Made by a program: the position numbers and the translations under genes. Below are positions 7,806-16,037 of a stretch of 37,484 nucleotides of DNA, one piece after another (position 1 is the first letter of the stretch; each line of letters starts with the position of its first letter). The notes beneath the pieces were generated by a model. It had not been told where the DNA came from. It did not search any database and worked only from the letters and a program-made list of their open reading frames with translations. This DNA is from Candidatus Bathyarchaeota archaeon (GTDB lineage Archaea > Thermoproteota > Bathyarchaeia > Bathyarchaeales > Bathyarchaeaceae): the NCBI GenBank assembly GCA_029882515.1, contig JAOUKN010000011.1:1-37484 (forward strand), written 5' to 3'.

Positions 7806-8897
7806 ATGACCGAATTAGTGATGCTCATGCATAAAACGAACTCGGAGAAATTGTTATCTATTGAAAATCTCAAAACCCATTTTTACAGTAGAGAAGGAAC
7901 GATAAAGGCTGTTGACGGGGTAAGTCTCAATATCTTCCGAGGGACAACTGTTGGGCTGGTAGGTGAAACTGGATCTGGCAAGACAACAGTTGCGCTTTCA
8001 ATCCTAAGGTTGATTCCACACCTTCTTAGAACAAGATCTGCGGTAAGGTCAATTCCTCTTCTCCATAGAACCAGATCTCAAGTTTTCAAGATAGTTCCAG
8101 AAGTTGTTTCGACAGGTGAAATTGTCGATGGAAAAATACTCTTCAAGGAACGAGATCTGCTCGAATTGTCAGAAGAAGAGATGAGAGAGATAAGAGGAAG
8201 AGAGATATCAATGATCTTCCAAGACCCCATTGCTTCGATGCATCCAATGATGATGATCGGATACCAAGTGGGAGAGCCAAAAGGAGCACACGAAAAAATA
8301 AGGCGGGAAAGGATAAGGGAGATTGTTTTGGAATACCTTGGAAAAGTTCAGCTGGCCGACGCTAAAAAAAGATATTACCATGACCCGTATAGATTCAGTG
8401 GAGGCGAAGGGCAAAGAATAATGATTGCTATGGCACTCATGTGTAATCCATCCTTACTCATAGCTGATGAACCTACAAAATCGTTGGATGTACTGGTGCA
8501 AAGACAAGTGTTGGAGGTAATAAAAAGGATGAAGAGAGAGTTCGATTTTTCAATGCTTTTGATGACCCATGATCTAGGAGTAGTAGCTGAGATGTCTGAT
8601 TACGTCGGAGTTATGTATGCTGGGAAACTAGTGGAGTATGGCGATGTCCTAACTATTTTCAAAAAGCCCACACATCCTTATACAAAAGCACTGTTGGGTT
8701 CTGTGCTAAGAATTGATAGAAAAACAAAAATCGAGGGAATACCCGGATCTTCACCTGATCCTTGTAATTTGCCTAAAGGCTGCAGATTCCATCCAAGATG
8801 TAAATACTCACAGAAAATATGTCGTGAAGAAGAACCAGAACCTGTAGAAATAGAGCCATGCCATTTAGTGGCTTGTTCAAGAGCACATAATATCTAG
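7806..8897 (+). CDS. Orphan oligopeptide-type ABC transporter ATP-binding protein (OppD/DppD family)
   Basis: The ATPase subunit of a peptide or solute importer. Walker A is GETGSGKTT, the signature is FSGGEGQR (the usual form is LSGG(M)RQR), Walker B is LLIADEPTKSLDV and the H-loop is LMTHDLG. The C-terminal extension typical of OppD, with clustered Cys (CNLPKGCRFHPRCKYSQKIC), is present and in this family may bind a metal or Fe-S cluster. Between Walker A and the Q-loop (MIFQDP) lies an insert containing a 39-nt imperfect tandem duplication (8006-8083), explaining why it is longer than usual. No permease, binding protein or OppF partner is in the window. A TATA-like CCTAAATAAA near 7790 leaves the start ambiguous between 7806, 7821 and 7827. 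Confidence 0.88.
   Translation: MTELVMLMHKTNSEKLLSIENLKTHFYSREGTIKAVDGVSLNIFRGTTVGLVGETGSGKTTVALSILRLIPHLLRTRSAVRSIPLLHRTRSQVFKIVPEVVSTGEIVDGKILFKERDLLELSEEEMREIRGREISMIFQDPIASMHPMMMIGYQVGEPKGAHEKIRRERIREIVLEYLGKVQLADAKKRYYHDPYRFSGGEGQRIMIAMALMCNPSLLIADEPTKSLDVLVQRQVLEVIKRMKREFDFSMLLMTHDLGVVAEMSDYVGVMYAGKLVEYGDVLTIFKKPTHPYTKALLGSVLRIDRKTKIEGIPGSSPDPCNLPKGCRFHPRCKYSQKICREEEPEPVEIEPCHLVACSRAHNI
8006..8083 (+). repeat. 39-nt imperfect tandem duplication inside the ABC ATPase gene
   Basis: AAGGTTGATTCCACACCTTC... (8006-8044) is followed directly by AAGGTCAATTCCTCTTCTCC... (8045-8083); 28 of 39 positions match by hand alignment. The peptides are RLIPHLLRTRSAV and RSIPLLHRTRSQV. The unit is 13 codons, so the frame is kept. 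Confidence 0.7.
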
Positions 8898-8915
8898 AAT
8901 TAGTTTAGATCTCAA

Positions 8916-8963
8916 GTGCATATATGCAATATTATGCGCATATGCTCTAACTCATGCATGTAC
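8916..8963. other. Cluster of three alternating purine/pyrimidine tracts
   Basis: GTGCATATATGCA (8916-8928), TATGCGCATATGC (8933-8945) and CATGCATGTAC (8953-8963) lie in the 122-nt gap between the ABC ATPase and the glycosylase-like gene. Each is perfectly alternating and each contains a palindromic core. Confidence 0.5.
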
Positions 8964-9019
8964 CATTGAGGAAAAATAGTTTTACGCCCACACGAAATAA
9001 CTTCAGAAGGTGAGAGAGT

Positions 9020-9478
9020 TTGAATAAAGAACATTGGAGTCCTCCAAAATGGATATACCGAGACAAGCGACCTACAAACGATAATACATATTTTGAAAAC
9101 ATGACCCGAGTTATCTTCCTTGCAGGGTTAAGCTGGAAAATGATAGATGAAAAGTGGCCAAATTTCAGGCAAGCCTTTAAGAACTTCTCCGTAGACGAAG
9201 TTGCAAAATTTGGCGAAAAGGACATAGAACGACTTCTGACCGATGCAAGTATAGTGAGAAATCGCGCAAAAATAACTGCGGCAATTAACAATGCAAAACA
9301 GTTCCAAGACATAAGAAAAGAGTACGGGTCGTTCCGGTCATACCTCGATAGCCTCGATAAATCCAACAACGCGTTAGTTATCAAGGATCTTGGCAAGAAA
9401 TTCAATCGAATAGGACCCTCTTCAGCAAACATCTTTCTATACAGTGTCGGAGAAAACGTAACGCCTCAAGAAGAATAA
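9020..9478 (+). CDS. DNA-3-methyladenine glycosylase I (Tag)-like protein
   Basis: Resembles Tag, a helix-hairpin-helix base-excision glycosylase that removes 3-methyladenine. The region FENMTRVIFLAGLSWKMIDEKWPNFRQAFKNFSVDEVAKFGEKDIERLLTDASIVRNRAKITAAINNAKQF follows the bacterial Tag pattern closely (AGLSW, IVRNRAKI). The N-terminal Cys/His and C-terminal His/Cys that form the zinc snap of bacterial Tag are absent, and the protein ends early (152 aa against about 187). It is therefore a reduced archaeal relative whose activity is not assured. The start is TTG with AAGGTGA at 9008-9014. A hairpin follows the stop. Confidence 0.72.
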   Translation: MNKEHWSPPKWIYRDKRPTNDNTYFENMTRVIFLAGLSWKMIDEKWPNFRQAFKNFSVDEVAKFGEKDIERLLTDASIVRNRAKITAAINNAKQFQDIRKEYGSFRSYLDSLDKSNNALVIKDLGKKFNRIGPSSANIFLYSVGENVTPQEE

Positions 9479-9483
9479 AAAAA

Positions 9484-9499
9484 ATGCATTTTCATGCAT
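9484..9499 (+). terminator. Possible hairpin terminator after the Tag-like gene
   Basis: ATGCAT-TTTC-ATGCAT can form a 6-bp hairpin five nt after the stop codon, followed by T-rich GGCTCTTTTATCTCTT. ATGCAT is also one of the alternating palindromes seen elsewhere, so its role is uncertain. Confidence 0.35.
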
Positions 9500-9555
9500 A
9501 GAGGCTCTTTTATCTCTTACTAACGCGTGGCATTTGCGTTACAGAACAGCAGACT

Positions 9556-9563
9556 CTTATATC
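9556..9563 (+). promoter_or_regulatory. TATA box for the chelatase-like gene
   Basis: CTTATATC lies about 35 nt before the ATG at 9594. It predicts transcription starting near 9586-9590, just before the first ATG. Confidence 0.45.
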
Positions 9564-9593
9564 GTTTGGGCTAATTAATCTAATGTACTTCGG

Positions 9594-11981
9594 ATGGAGA
9601 GTCCGATGCAAAAAAGAATATCATTTCCATTTTCCGCCATCGTCTCGTTAGATAAGCTAAAATTGGCTATCTTGATCAACGCAATCAACCCCAAAATTGG
9701 AGGAGTATTGATTCAAGGACCCAAGGGCTCCGGAAAAACAACCGCAGTGCGAGGACTAACAGACATCTTGCCGAAATTGGAAGTCATAAAAGGATGTCCC
9801 TTCAACTGCAATCCTCATGACGCCTCAAACATGTGTGAGAAATGTGGCGAACGTTACCGAAAGGGAGGAAAACTGCCAATAGAAGAGAGAACAATGGTCG
9901 TCGTAAATCTTCCTCTCGGAGCAACCGAAGATAGGGTAATCGGAAGCATAGATGTGGAGAAAGCGATAAAGCTTGGAGTGGAGGCCTTGGAGCCTGGGGT
10001 TCTTGCAGAAGCAAATCAAAACATTCTGTATGTTGACGAAATAAATTTGCTCCCTGATCACATAGCAGATGACTTGTTGGATTCGGCCGCAACTGGTTGG
10101 AATGTGGTGGAGCGCGAAGGAATATCAGTTAGTCATCCCTCTCGCTTCATATTCATAGGAACCATGAACCCGGAAGAAGGCCAACTCCGACCACAGCTCC
10201 TCGACCGCTTCCCCCTATCGGTAAGCGTTGAAAGAATAATGACAGTTAAAGACAGAATGGAGGTCGTTAAGAGAAACCTAGAGTTTGAAACAGACCCAGA
10301 AGGCTTCATTAAAAAATATAGGACTAGTCAAGAAGAGATGAGAACCAGAATATTCCGTGCGAGAAAAATTCTTCCAGAAGTTGAGATGCCAGAAAAACTT
10401 CTAGAAGCCATATGCAAAACCTGCTTGGACCTGAAAGTTGATGGAATGAGACCCGACATTGTGATAAGCAAAGCTGCATGTACGCTTGTTGCATTTGAAA
10501 ACAGAATTAAAGTCGCCCCAAACGATATTTTAGTCGCCTCTGAACTCGCCCTACGCCACAGAACAAGAGAAGGCGGCTTCTTGGAACCCGCAACACCAGA
10601 AGAAATCTCAAAAGTATTCATGGCAAAGGTCAAAGAGGTAAAATACGTAGAGGAAACCAAACCAACTGAAGCCGAAAAAAGAAAAATGCAAGATAAACCG
10701 AAAGGGCGAACCATGATCTGGGCCAGAAAGGAAGCAAGCGAAAAAGAAGAAGCCTCTGTGGAAAAACTTCTCAGTAAGTTTCGTGCGCAAATCTTTGCAT
10801 TCTTAAGCCGAATCAGTCCAGTCTTCGGTTTTGGAAAAAGATTGAAAAAAGGTCCAAAAGACGCACCCGTTACAGACGGTGTTACTAGAGCGTCAGAAAA
10901 ATTAAGAGGACCAGTCTTTGAAGAACCAGAAAAAGGTGAGATAAAAGGGATTCCTACAGTTAGTTCAGCACTAAAACCACCAGAAATGACCGAAGGCATC
11001 GCTTTACTTACGAAGATCAAAGGAAGCATTCTTGCACCCTTCAAGCTCTTCTTCACAATAAAGCCGCCCATCAGAGGACTCGGTAGTTTCGCAGGGAAAA
11101 GAGCGGAGACGATAACCACACTCCATCGCGGTAGACAATGGGGATGGAAATTTCCACAAGGCAAGCCAAGAGACATCCACTTACCGGCAACGATCAGAGC
11201 TGCAGCGAGAAAGCAGAAAGACAGAGAACCTTCTCTTGAAACAGCCCTTAAAATATGTTTAGAGGATGTCCGTGAAAAATCAAGGCTATATAAGGCTCCC
11301 ATGACATTGCTCTTTGTCATTGACCTAAGCGGGTCTATGGTATTTAGCATTGAAGAAGCAAAAGAGGCTATATTAAAACTGCACACGGATGCCTACCGAT
11401 ATAGAGACAAAGTGGGAATCGTGGCCCTTAAAGAAACGAGAGCAGTTGTCGTGCAGCATCCTATAACTAATCTGGGAGTTGTAGCGAACAAGCTACTGGG
11501 ACTGCGGATTAGTAGCTTTACACCTCTGGCAGCTGGAATGTTGAAGGCTTGGGAGGTTTTGAAAGAAGCGAGGCGCCGAGATAGGACAGCAATCCCCGTA
11601 ATGGTTATCATAACCGATGGAAGCGCTAACGTTCCGCTTCACAAAAGCCTAGAGACTGGTGAAATCCGCGAATTTGACACCGTGGGCATCGCAGTAAGAA
11701 AATATGAAGACTTAGCTGTTAAAGATGTTATATCAGTTTCAAAGATTATCAAAAAAGAAGGAATCTATACCGTTGTCGTGAACACAAACCCCCACTATTA
11801 TGGACGAGAAACCTACGGATTTGCAGTAACTAAAATCATATCTTCAATAACAAATGGTAGCCATCATCAAGTGGGCAGACTTACTCATGGAAAAGAACTG
11901 GTCGAAAGAATCTTTGAAGGAATAACTGAAGACCAAAGAAAAATCACACACGAAGTTTCTTTATCACCAAAGTCATCATAA
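9594..11981 (+). CDS. Magnesium-chelatase-like ChlI-ChlD fusion (AAA+ ATPase plus VWA domain)
   Basis: A 795-aa fusion of a chelatase AAA+ motor with a VWA metal-binding domain. Walker A is GPKGSGKTT (residues 42-50), followed by a four-Cys insert [17 protein letters not shown] (Cys 68, 72, 81, 84) that could bind zinc. Then come [14 protein letters not shown], Walker B YVDEIN, the ChlI insert [13 protein letters not shown] and sensor [10 protein letters not shown] basic, low-complexity linker (about 350-540) leads to the VWA domain with MIDAS residues DLSGSM, the Thr of FTPLAAGM, and Asp of ITDGSA. Such motors drive metal insertion into tetrapyrroles or assist other remodelling. No CobN/ChlH catalytic subunit is nearby, so the substrate is unknown. 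The start is 9594 or 9606 (GGAG seven nt upstream). A JAMM protease gene follows after 25 nt. Confidence 0.88.
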   Translation: MESPMQKRISFPFSAIVSLDKLKLAILINAINPKIGGVLIQGPKGSGKTTAVRGLTDILPKLEVIKGCPFNCNPHDASNMCEKCGERYRKGGKLPIEERTMVVVNLPLGATEDRVIGSIDVEKAIKLGVEALEPGVLAEANQNILYVDEINLLPDHIADDLLDSAATGWNVVEREGISVSHPSRFIFIGTMNPEEGQLRPQLLDRFPLSVSVERIMTVKDRMEVVKRNLEFETDPEGFIKKYRTSQEEMRTRIFRARKILPEVEMPEKLLEAICKTCLDLKVDGMRPDIVISKAACTLVAFENRIKVAPNDILVASELALRHRTREGGFLEPATPEEISKVFMAKVKEVKYVEETKPTEAEKRKMQDKPKGRTMIWARKEASEKEEASVEKLLSKFRAQIFAFLSRISPVFGFGKRLKKGPKDAPVTDGVTRASEKLRGPVFEEPEKGEIKGIPTVSSALKPPEMTEGIALLTKIKGSILAPFKLFFTIKPPIRGLGSFAGKRAETITTLHRGRQWGWKFPQGKPRDIHLPATIRAAARKQKDREPSLETALKICLEDVREKSRLYKAPMTLLFVIDLSGSMVFSIEEAKEAILKLHTDAYRYRDKVGIVALKETRAVVVQHPITNLGVVANKLLGLRISSFTPLAAGMLKAWEVLKEARRRDRTAIPVMVIITDGSANVPLHKSLETGEIREFDTVGIAVRKYEDLAVKDVISVSKIIKKEGIYTVVVNTNPHYYGRETYGFAVTKIISSITNGSHHQVGRLTHGKELVERIFEGITEDQRKITHEVSLSPKSS

Positions 11982-12006
11982 GTACAATCCACTTGGAACA
12001 ATAGAC

Positions 12007-12390
12007 ATGAGAGTTACGTATCTAAAGCGGCCAGTTATCGAAAATTTACTTAACTACGCAAGTGGCTTACACCCTAAAGAGAGTATTCTCCTCCTCCGGG
12101 GAAAAGTTAGTAAAGATGAAGTTTCCGTCAACGATACAGTTATTCCGCCTTTTGCAACTCATGGAAAAAGTTTCTCAGCTTTTCCTTTGCACATGCTTCC
12201 CATAGATTTTTCCATAATTGGTGTTGCCCACTCTCACCCCTCAGGCGTTCTCACTCCATCTACCAACGACCTTAACCAGTTTTATGGGAGGATAATGGTT
12301 ATTGTGGCTTTTCCTTACCACTCTGAACGTAACATAGCTGTATTTAATCACGAAGGAAAAGCGCTCAAGTTCAAAATTATTGATGATTAG
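12007..12390 (+). CDS. JAMM/MPN+ metalloprotease-like protein
   Basis: A 127-aa single-domain MPN+ protein. All JAMM residues are present: Glu25 in KESILLL, His75 and His77 in HSHPSG, Ser85 and Asp88 in PSTND, matching E-Xn-H-S-H-P-X6-S-X2-D. The fold would bind catalytic zinc and cleave isopeptide or peptide bonds. In archaea, stand-alone JAMM proteins remove ubiquitin-like SAMP tags (family knowledge), so a desampylase role is a reasonable inference. No ubiquitin-like gene is in view. It starts 25 nt after the chelatase-like gene on the same strand and is probably co-transcribed. Confidence 0.85.
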   Translation: MRVTYLKRPVIENLLNYASGLHPKESILLLRGKVSKDEVSVNDTVIPPFATHGKSFSAFPLHMLPIDFSIIGVAHSHPSGVLTPSTNDLNQFYGRIMVIVAFPYHSERNIAVFNHEGKALKFKIIDD

Positions 12391-12443
12391 TAGTAGATGC
12401 TTAGAACATTTTCAGCGTTCTTGAAGAGAAGGACCTTTTTTAT

Positions 12444-12456
12444 CGCATACATGTAT
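12444..12456. other. 13-nt alternating tract at the convergent gene junction
   Basis: CGCATACATGTAT alternates perfectly and touches the stop codon of the XRE-CBS gene, in the 65-nt gap where it converges on the JAMM gene. Confidence 0.4.
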
Positions 12457-12980
12457 TATAGTGGTTTTGAAATGATTTTTAGTAAGTCTGATCGGGTTAT
12501 TATTCCGACCACATCTCCTTTTCTCATGACTAGTACCCCATAATGATCTTCTAAGAGAGGACGAATCATACTTAAGTTTGTGTTCTCTGGAACACTGGGC
12601 AATGGAGTTTCCATGATTTCTTCAACTTTTTCGCCTGCGATGTTTGAACTCAAATTTTTGATGATACTTTCTTCTGTGACTGTGCCGATTACTTTCCCAT
12701 CTTCAATTATGGGTAACTGAGATATGGCGTGGTTCATCATTACTTGACTAATTTTCAAAATTGTATCTTCCGGTTTCGCGGAAATGACCTTTGTTGTCAT
12801 GATGTCTCCACATCTTTTCCCTTGGTCTTCTGTTAGAACCTGAAGTATTTTGTTGACGGTTGATAGTCGAGGGTCGACATTTTCTTTTTCGATTTTTGCA
12901 ATGTGGGCTTGTGAAATTCCGATTAGGTTGGCTAGCTGTCTTTGAGTTAATCCGGCTTCAATCCTTAGCTTTTTTAGCAT
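12456..12980 (-). CDS. XRE-family HTH regulator fused to a CBS-domain pair
   Basis: A transcription regulator with a ligand-sensing domain. Residues 1-50 are a Cro/XRE helix-turn-helix (LRIEAGLTQRQLANLIGISQAHIAKIEKENVDPRLSTVNKIL). Residues about 56-172 form two CBS repeats, each starting with an 'IM.T.(V/L)PSV/VISAKPEDT' strand and ending in 'GTVTEESI' or 'GIITRSDLL'. CBS pairs bind adenosyl ligands such as AMP, ATP, SAM or methylthioadenosine. The gene is divergent from SAM synthase with 109 nt between starts, which suggests control of that gene in response to SAM or a related nucleotide. The fusion is common in archaea. ATG at 12980 is the only sensible start, although no ribosome-binding site directly precedes it. 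Confidence 0.92.
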   Translation of the reverse strand: MLKKLRIEAGLTQRQLANLIGISQAHIAKIEKENVDPRLSTVNKILQVLTEDQGKRCGDIMTTKVISAKPEDTILKISQVMMNHAISQLPIIEDGKVIGTVTEESIIKNLSSNIAGEKVEEIMETPLPSVPENTNLSMIRPLLEDHYGVLVMRKGDVVGIITRSDLLKIISKPL

Positions 12981-13002
12981 AGTGCCTGTGATGATTATTC
13001 TG

Positions 13003-13055
13003 ATAACCTCCAGTTATTTTTATGTCAGTCTAAATATCGCAAAATATATATTTAA
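13003..13055. promoter_or_regulatory. Divergent control region between XRE-CBS and SAM synthase
   Basis: An inverted repeat ATAAC-CTCCA-GTTAT (13003-13017) lies near the XRE-CBS start. An extended TATA box AAAATATATATTTAAT (13041-13055) lies 35-49 nt before the SAM synthase ATG, which is also preceded by AAAGGT. The inverted repeat is a candidate operator; this is inference from symmetry and position. Confidence 0.45.
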
Positions 13056-13089
13056 TCCTATTCATTAACGAGCGCTAAAGGTAATTCCT

Positions 13090-14298
13090 ATGAGAAACAT
13101 ATTTGTAGACTCTTTAAAGCAAACTCCTCTGGAACAACAGAAGTTGGAGATAGTCGAGAGGAAGGGACTTGGCCACCCTGACTTCATCTGCGATGCCATA
13201 ATGGACAACGTCTCGGTAAGGTTGAGTCAAGAGTATCTGAGAAAAACCGGTGCCATATTGCATCATAACATTGACAAGTCCTTGTTAGCCGCAGGAGAAG
13301 CTGAAACACGTTTTGGCGGAGGAATCGTCAAAAAGCCCATGCTCCTTATTTTCGGTGACAGAGCAACCTTTGAAGCAAGAGGAGTGAAAATACCCGTTGA
13401 AGAGATAGCAATTCAGACAGCCAAACAATGGCTAAAGGAAAACCTACGGTTTGTAGATCCAGAAAAGCACGCTAGGTATCAGGTGGAACTGAAGCCAGGA
13501 CATCCTGAGCTTATGGATATTTTTCAAAGGAAAGGAAGAGTGCTCGGGGCCAACGACACTTCTGCAGCTGTAGGCTATGCACCAATGACACGAACAGAAG
13601 AGATTGTGTTGAAAACTGAGAACTTCGTTAACTCTCAGAATTTTAAGAAACAGCTTCCCGAATCTGGTGAAGACGTAAAAATTATGGCTTTCAGAAAGAA
13701 TAACAGCTTGCGTTTGACGATGTCCATGGCATTAGTGGATCGCTTCGTAGATAGCGAAAGGGACTACTTCCGAAAAAAAGAAGAGTTGTCCGAGGAAATC
13801 ACCAGATTTGTGAGAGAAAACACGGATTTTGAGGAGACAAACATTGACTTGAACACGTTGGACGTGAAAGGGAGGGGCATAGGAGGCGTTTACCTGACAG
13901 TTTTGGGCACTAGTGCGGAGGCCGGAGATTCTGGACAAGTTGGAAGAGGAAATCGAACCAATGGAGTCATACCCTTAAACAGACCTTACTGCTCTGAAGC
14001 TGCTGCTGGAAAGAATCCCGTCAGTCACGTTGGGAAGATTTACAATACGTTGACCCATAAATTGGCAAACGATATTTACAACAGAGTCCCGGGACTTGAA
14101 GAAGTCTACGTATGGTTGTTAAGCCAAATTGGCAAGCCTGTTGATGACCCCGCCATAGCCGCAGCACAAGTAGTAATGAAGGGCAACAACTCCTTTGAAG
14201 GTGTCAGGAAGCAGATACGAGAAGTTATAGACGAAGAGTTAGAAAACATTGACAAATTCTGCCGAGACCTCACAAACGGAAAAATCCCTATCTGCTAG
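13090..14298 (+). CDS. mat: S-adenosylmethionine synthase, archaeal type
   Basis: Makes SAM from methionine and ATP. The protein matches the archaeal class across its full 402 aa and not the bacterial MetK form. It opens MRNIFVDSL...VERKGLGHPDFICDAIMDNVSVRLS, has the LHHNIDKSLLAAGEAETRFGGG block, GANDTSAAVGYAPMTRTE, GRGIGGVYLTVLGTSAEAGDSGQVGRGNRTNGVIPLNRPYC and EAAAGKNPVSHVGKIYN. Both the methionine and phosphate-binding loops look intact. It is transcribed alone from a strong TATA box, divergent from the XRE-CBS regulator that may control it. The start is confirmed by AAAGGT upstream and normal family length. Confidence 0.97.
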   Translation: MRNIFVDSLKQTPLEQQKLEIVERKGLGHPDFICDAIMDNVSVRLSQEYLRKTGAILHHNIDKSLLAAGEAETRFGGGIVKKPMLLIFGDRATFEARGVKIPVEEIAIQTAKQWLKENLRFVDPEKHARYQVELKPGHPELMDIFQRKGRVLGANDTSAAVGYAPMTRTEEIVLKTENFVNSQNFKKQLPESGEDVKIMAFRKNNSLRLTMSMALVDRFVDSERDYFRKKEELSEEITRFVRENTDFEETNIDLNTLDVKGRGIGGVYLTVLGTSAEAGDSGQVGRGNRTNGVIPLNRPYCSEAAAGKNPVSHVGKIYNTLTHKLANDIYNRVPGLEEVYVWLLSQIGKPVDDPAIAAAQVVMKGNNSFEGVRKQIREVIDEELENIDKFCRDLTNGKIPIC

Positions 14299-14375
14299 CC
14301 CATGGGCAATGCACAAATTAGATAGCTTCCTTAAGAGACTGCTGGACTTGTTTGTTAGCTGTGAGCTGATGGTAG

Positions 14376-14639
14376 ATGCCCTACTACGTTTACATCCTTC
14401 GTTGTAAAGATGGTAGCTATTACACTGGACATGCCAAGAATGTGAAACGCCGGGTTAAACAACATATAAAGGGTCAGGGCGCTCGGTATACGAGGATGCA
14501 CGAAACTGAAAAGATAGTGTACGTGGAGGAGTTCAACAGCCGTAGTGAGGCTATGAAGAGAGAACGAGAAATTAAAGCTCTAAGCCACAACAAGAAACAA
14601 CGATTGGCAAGCTTATATGATAAAACGAGCGCCCAATAG
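14376..14639 (+). CDS. GIY-YIG endonuclease-domain protein (UPF0213/YhbQ-like)
   Basis: An 87-aa single-domain GIY-YIG protein: YYVYILRCKDGSYYTGHAKNVKRRVKQHIKGQGARYTR contains the paired tyrosine strands, the catalytic-type Arg and the His. Glu of AMKREREIK matches the family's metal-binding Glu. Small stand-alone members of this family occur widely in bacteria and archaea and probably act on DNA ends or structures, but the role is unsettled. It follows SAM synthase by 77 nt on the same strand and may be a read-through partner. Confidence 0.9.
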   Translation: MPYYVYILRCKDGSYYTGHAKNVKRRVKQHIKGQGARYTRMHETEKIVYVEEFNSRSEAMKREREIKALSHNKKQRLASLYDKTSAQ

Positions 14640-14710
14640 AATAACAGAACTGCATGCGATGGTAAACTTTATCCTAACAGCGTTCAATAGGACTTTTGAG
14701 GAGAACCTAA

Positions 14711-15715
14711 ATGGAAGCGTGGGAAGCAGCCAGAAACGCACTAGAATGCGTATTAGAGGCAGTTCCTGGCGAAAGTATAGTAATCGTTTGCGATGATGAA
14801 AAGAAGGAGATAGGAGAAGCATTCGCAGATGGAGCCTTAGCCATCGGACTCTGGACAAGACTAATGACACTCGAAACGTCAGAAGAAACAAGAACTGAAG
14901 TTCCACCTCAACTACTAGAAGTCTTAACCCAGCAAAAGCCTGACATCTACATCAACCTTATGAGAGGAGGCAGAGAAGAAACACCGTTCCGAATAAGAAT
15001 CATTCAAATCGAAACAAGAGACCACAAATCACGGTTGGGACATTGCCCAGGCGTAACCTTAGACATGCTCACCAAGGGCGCTTTGTCTCTAACCGCTCAG
15101 GAACACAGAAACATGCAAAGTTTCGCAGCTAGACTCATGCAAGCTCTAGATCGAACAGTTAGGGTGGAGATCACCAATCCATCTGGAACCAACGTATCCC
15201 TCAACACCGAAGGAAGAAAATTCTTCACAGACACCCGAATTGACTGGAAGTCCATGAAATGGATGAACCTCCCAACAGGAGAAGTCATTGTAGCACCTGA
15301 AGAGAACTCGTTAAATGGAAAACTTGTCTGTGATATGGCCATCGGAGGAATCGGACCTCTAAAAATCCCATTAGAAGTCAGCGCTGAAAACGGAAAAGCA
15401 AGAGAAACCACATCTAAAGACCAAGATGTACTTAGAAGAGTGAGAGAAACGCTTACCACTGACGAATGGTCCAACATAATTGGCGAATTCGCCTTTGGAA
15501 TCAACCCAAAAGCCAGATTTACACAAGAATTTTTAGAAGCTGAAAAGATGCTGGGGACAATTCACATAGCCTTTGGCAACAACACTGACATGCCTGGAGG
15601 AAAAAATACCTCCAAAAATCACATGGATCTATTAACGTCCAAGCCCACGGTGAAGGTAACTAAAGATGATGGAACAATCTTTACAGTTCTTGAGAGTGGT
15701 CGCTTCAAGATTTGA
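14711..15715 (+). CDS. M29-family metallo-aminopeptidase (aminopeptidase T/AmpS-like)
   Basis: Removes N-terminal residues from peptides in the cytoplasm. The C-terminal catalytic half shows NLPTGEVIVAPEENSLNGKLV, EFAFGINPKARF, EAEKMLGTIHIAFGNNTDMPGG and NHMDLL, which supply the Glu, His and Asp metal ligands of the M29 family. The N-terminal half (YINLMRGGREETPF...HCPGVTLDML) matches the accessory domain. The length of 334 aa is slightly shorter than the usual 370-410, mostly at the N-terminus, so the enzyme looks compact but complete. AGGAG nine nt before the ATG supports the start. Confidence 0.87.
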   Translation: MEAWEAARNALECVLEAVPGESIVIVCDDEKKEIGEAFADGALAIGLWTRLMTLETSEETRTEVPPQLLEVLTQQKPDIYINLMRGGREETPFRIRIIQIETRDHKSRLGHCPGVTLDMLTKGALSLTAQEHRNMQSFAARLMQALDRTVRVEITNPSGTNVSLNTEGRKFFTDTRIDWKSMKWMNLPTGEVIVAPEENSLNGKLVCDMAIGGIGPLKIPLEVSAENGKARETTSKDQDVLRRVRETLTTDEWSNIIGEFAFGINPKARFTQEFLEAEKMLGTIHIAFGNNTDMPGGKNTSKNHMDLLTSKPTVKVTKDDGTIFTVLESGRFKI

Positions 15716-16037
15716 CCCATAACACTTACGGACTGGAAACCCTAATCTTCTGGTTTGAGGGGAGGAGACTCACACACGCACAGGGTCTAGCCGCGCGCGC
15801 ATATACGCAGTAAAGCTAAGAAAGTACTATGTCAAGAGAGAATTCGACAACAATGTGATATATTTGTCAATAGTATGTTCATGTTTAAGCTATATTTTAA
15901 TGAGTGACCCATACAAATTTAAAACTATTTTAGAATAAAATGGAAAAGGAGACTTGTTTTGACAGTCTGCGATATATCTAGATGTTAGTAAAGGTTATTT
16001 TTGGTTTTTAATGCTAGCAAAGTGCAGGTGCGTAAAT
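15716..16037. other. 322-nt non-coding gap with two long alternating tracts
   Basis: No gene seen. It holds CACACACGCACA (15771-15782) and the 18-nt CGCGCGCGCATATACGCA (15792-15809). These are followed by an AT-rich stretch (GCTATATTTTAATGAG and ATTTAAAACTATTTTAG) that could hold the promoter of the CdvA-like gene. No hairpin terminator is obvious. Confidence 0.45.
15771..15809. other. Paired Z-DNA-prone tracts (12 and 18 nt)
   Basis: Two perfect purine/pyrimidine alternations separated by nine bases. The second begins CGCGCGCG, the most Z-prone sequence in the window together with 5131-5140. Confidence 0.55.

Noticed and set aside
10328-11386. 352-aa minus-strand ORF
   Set aside because: Shadow of the chelatase-like gene; Ser/Leu-rich sequence with no protein-like pattern.
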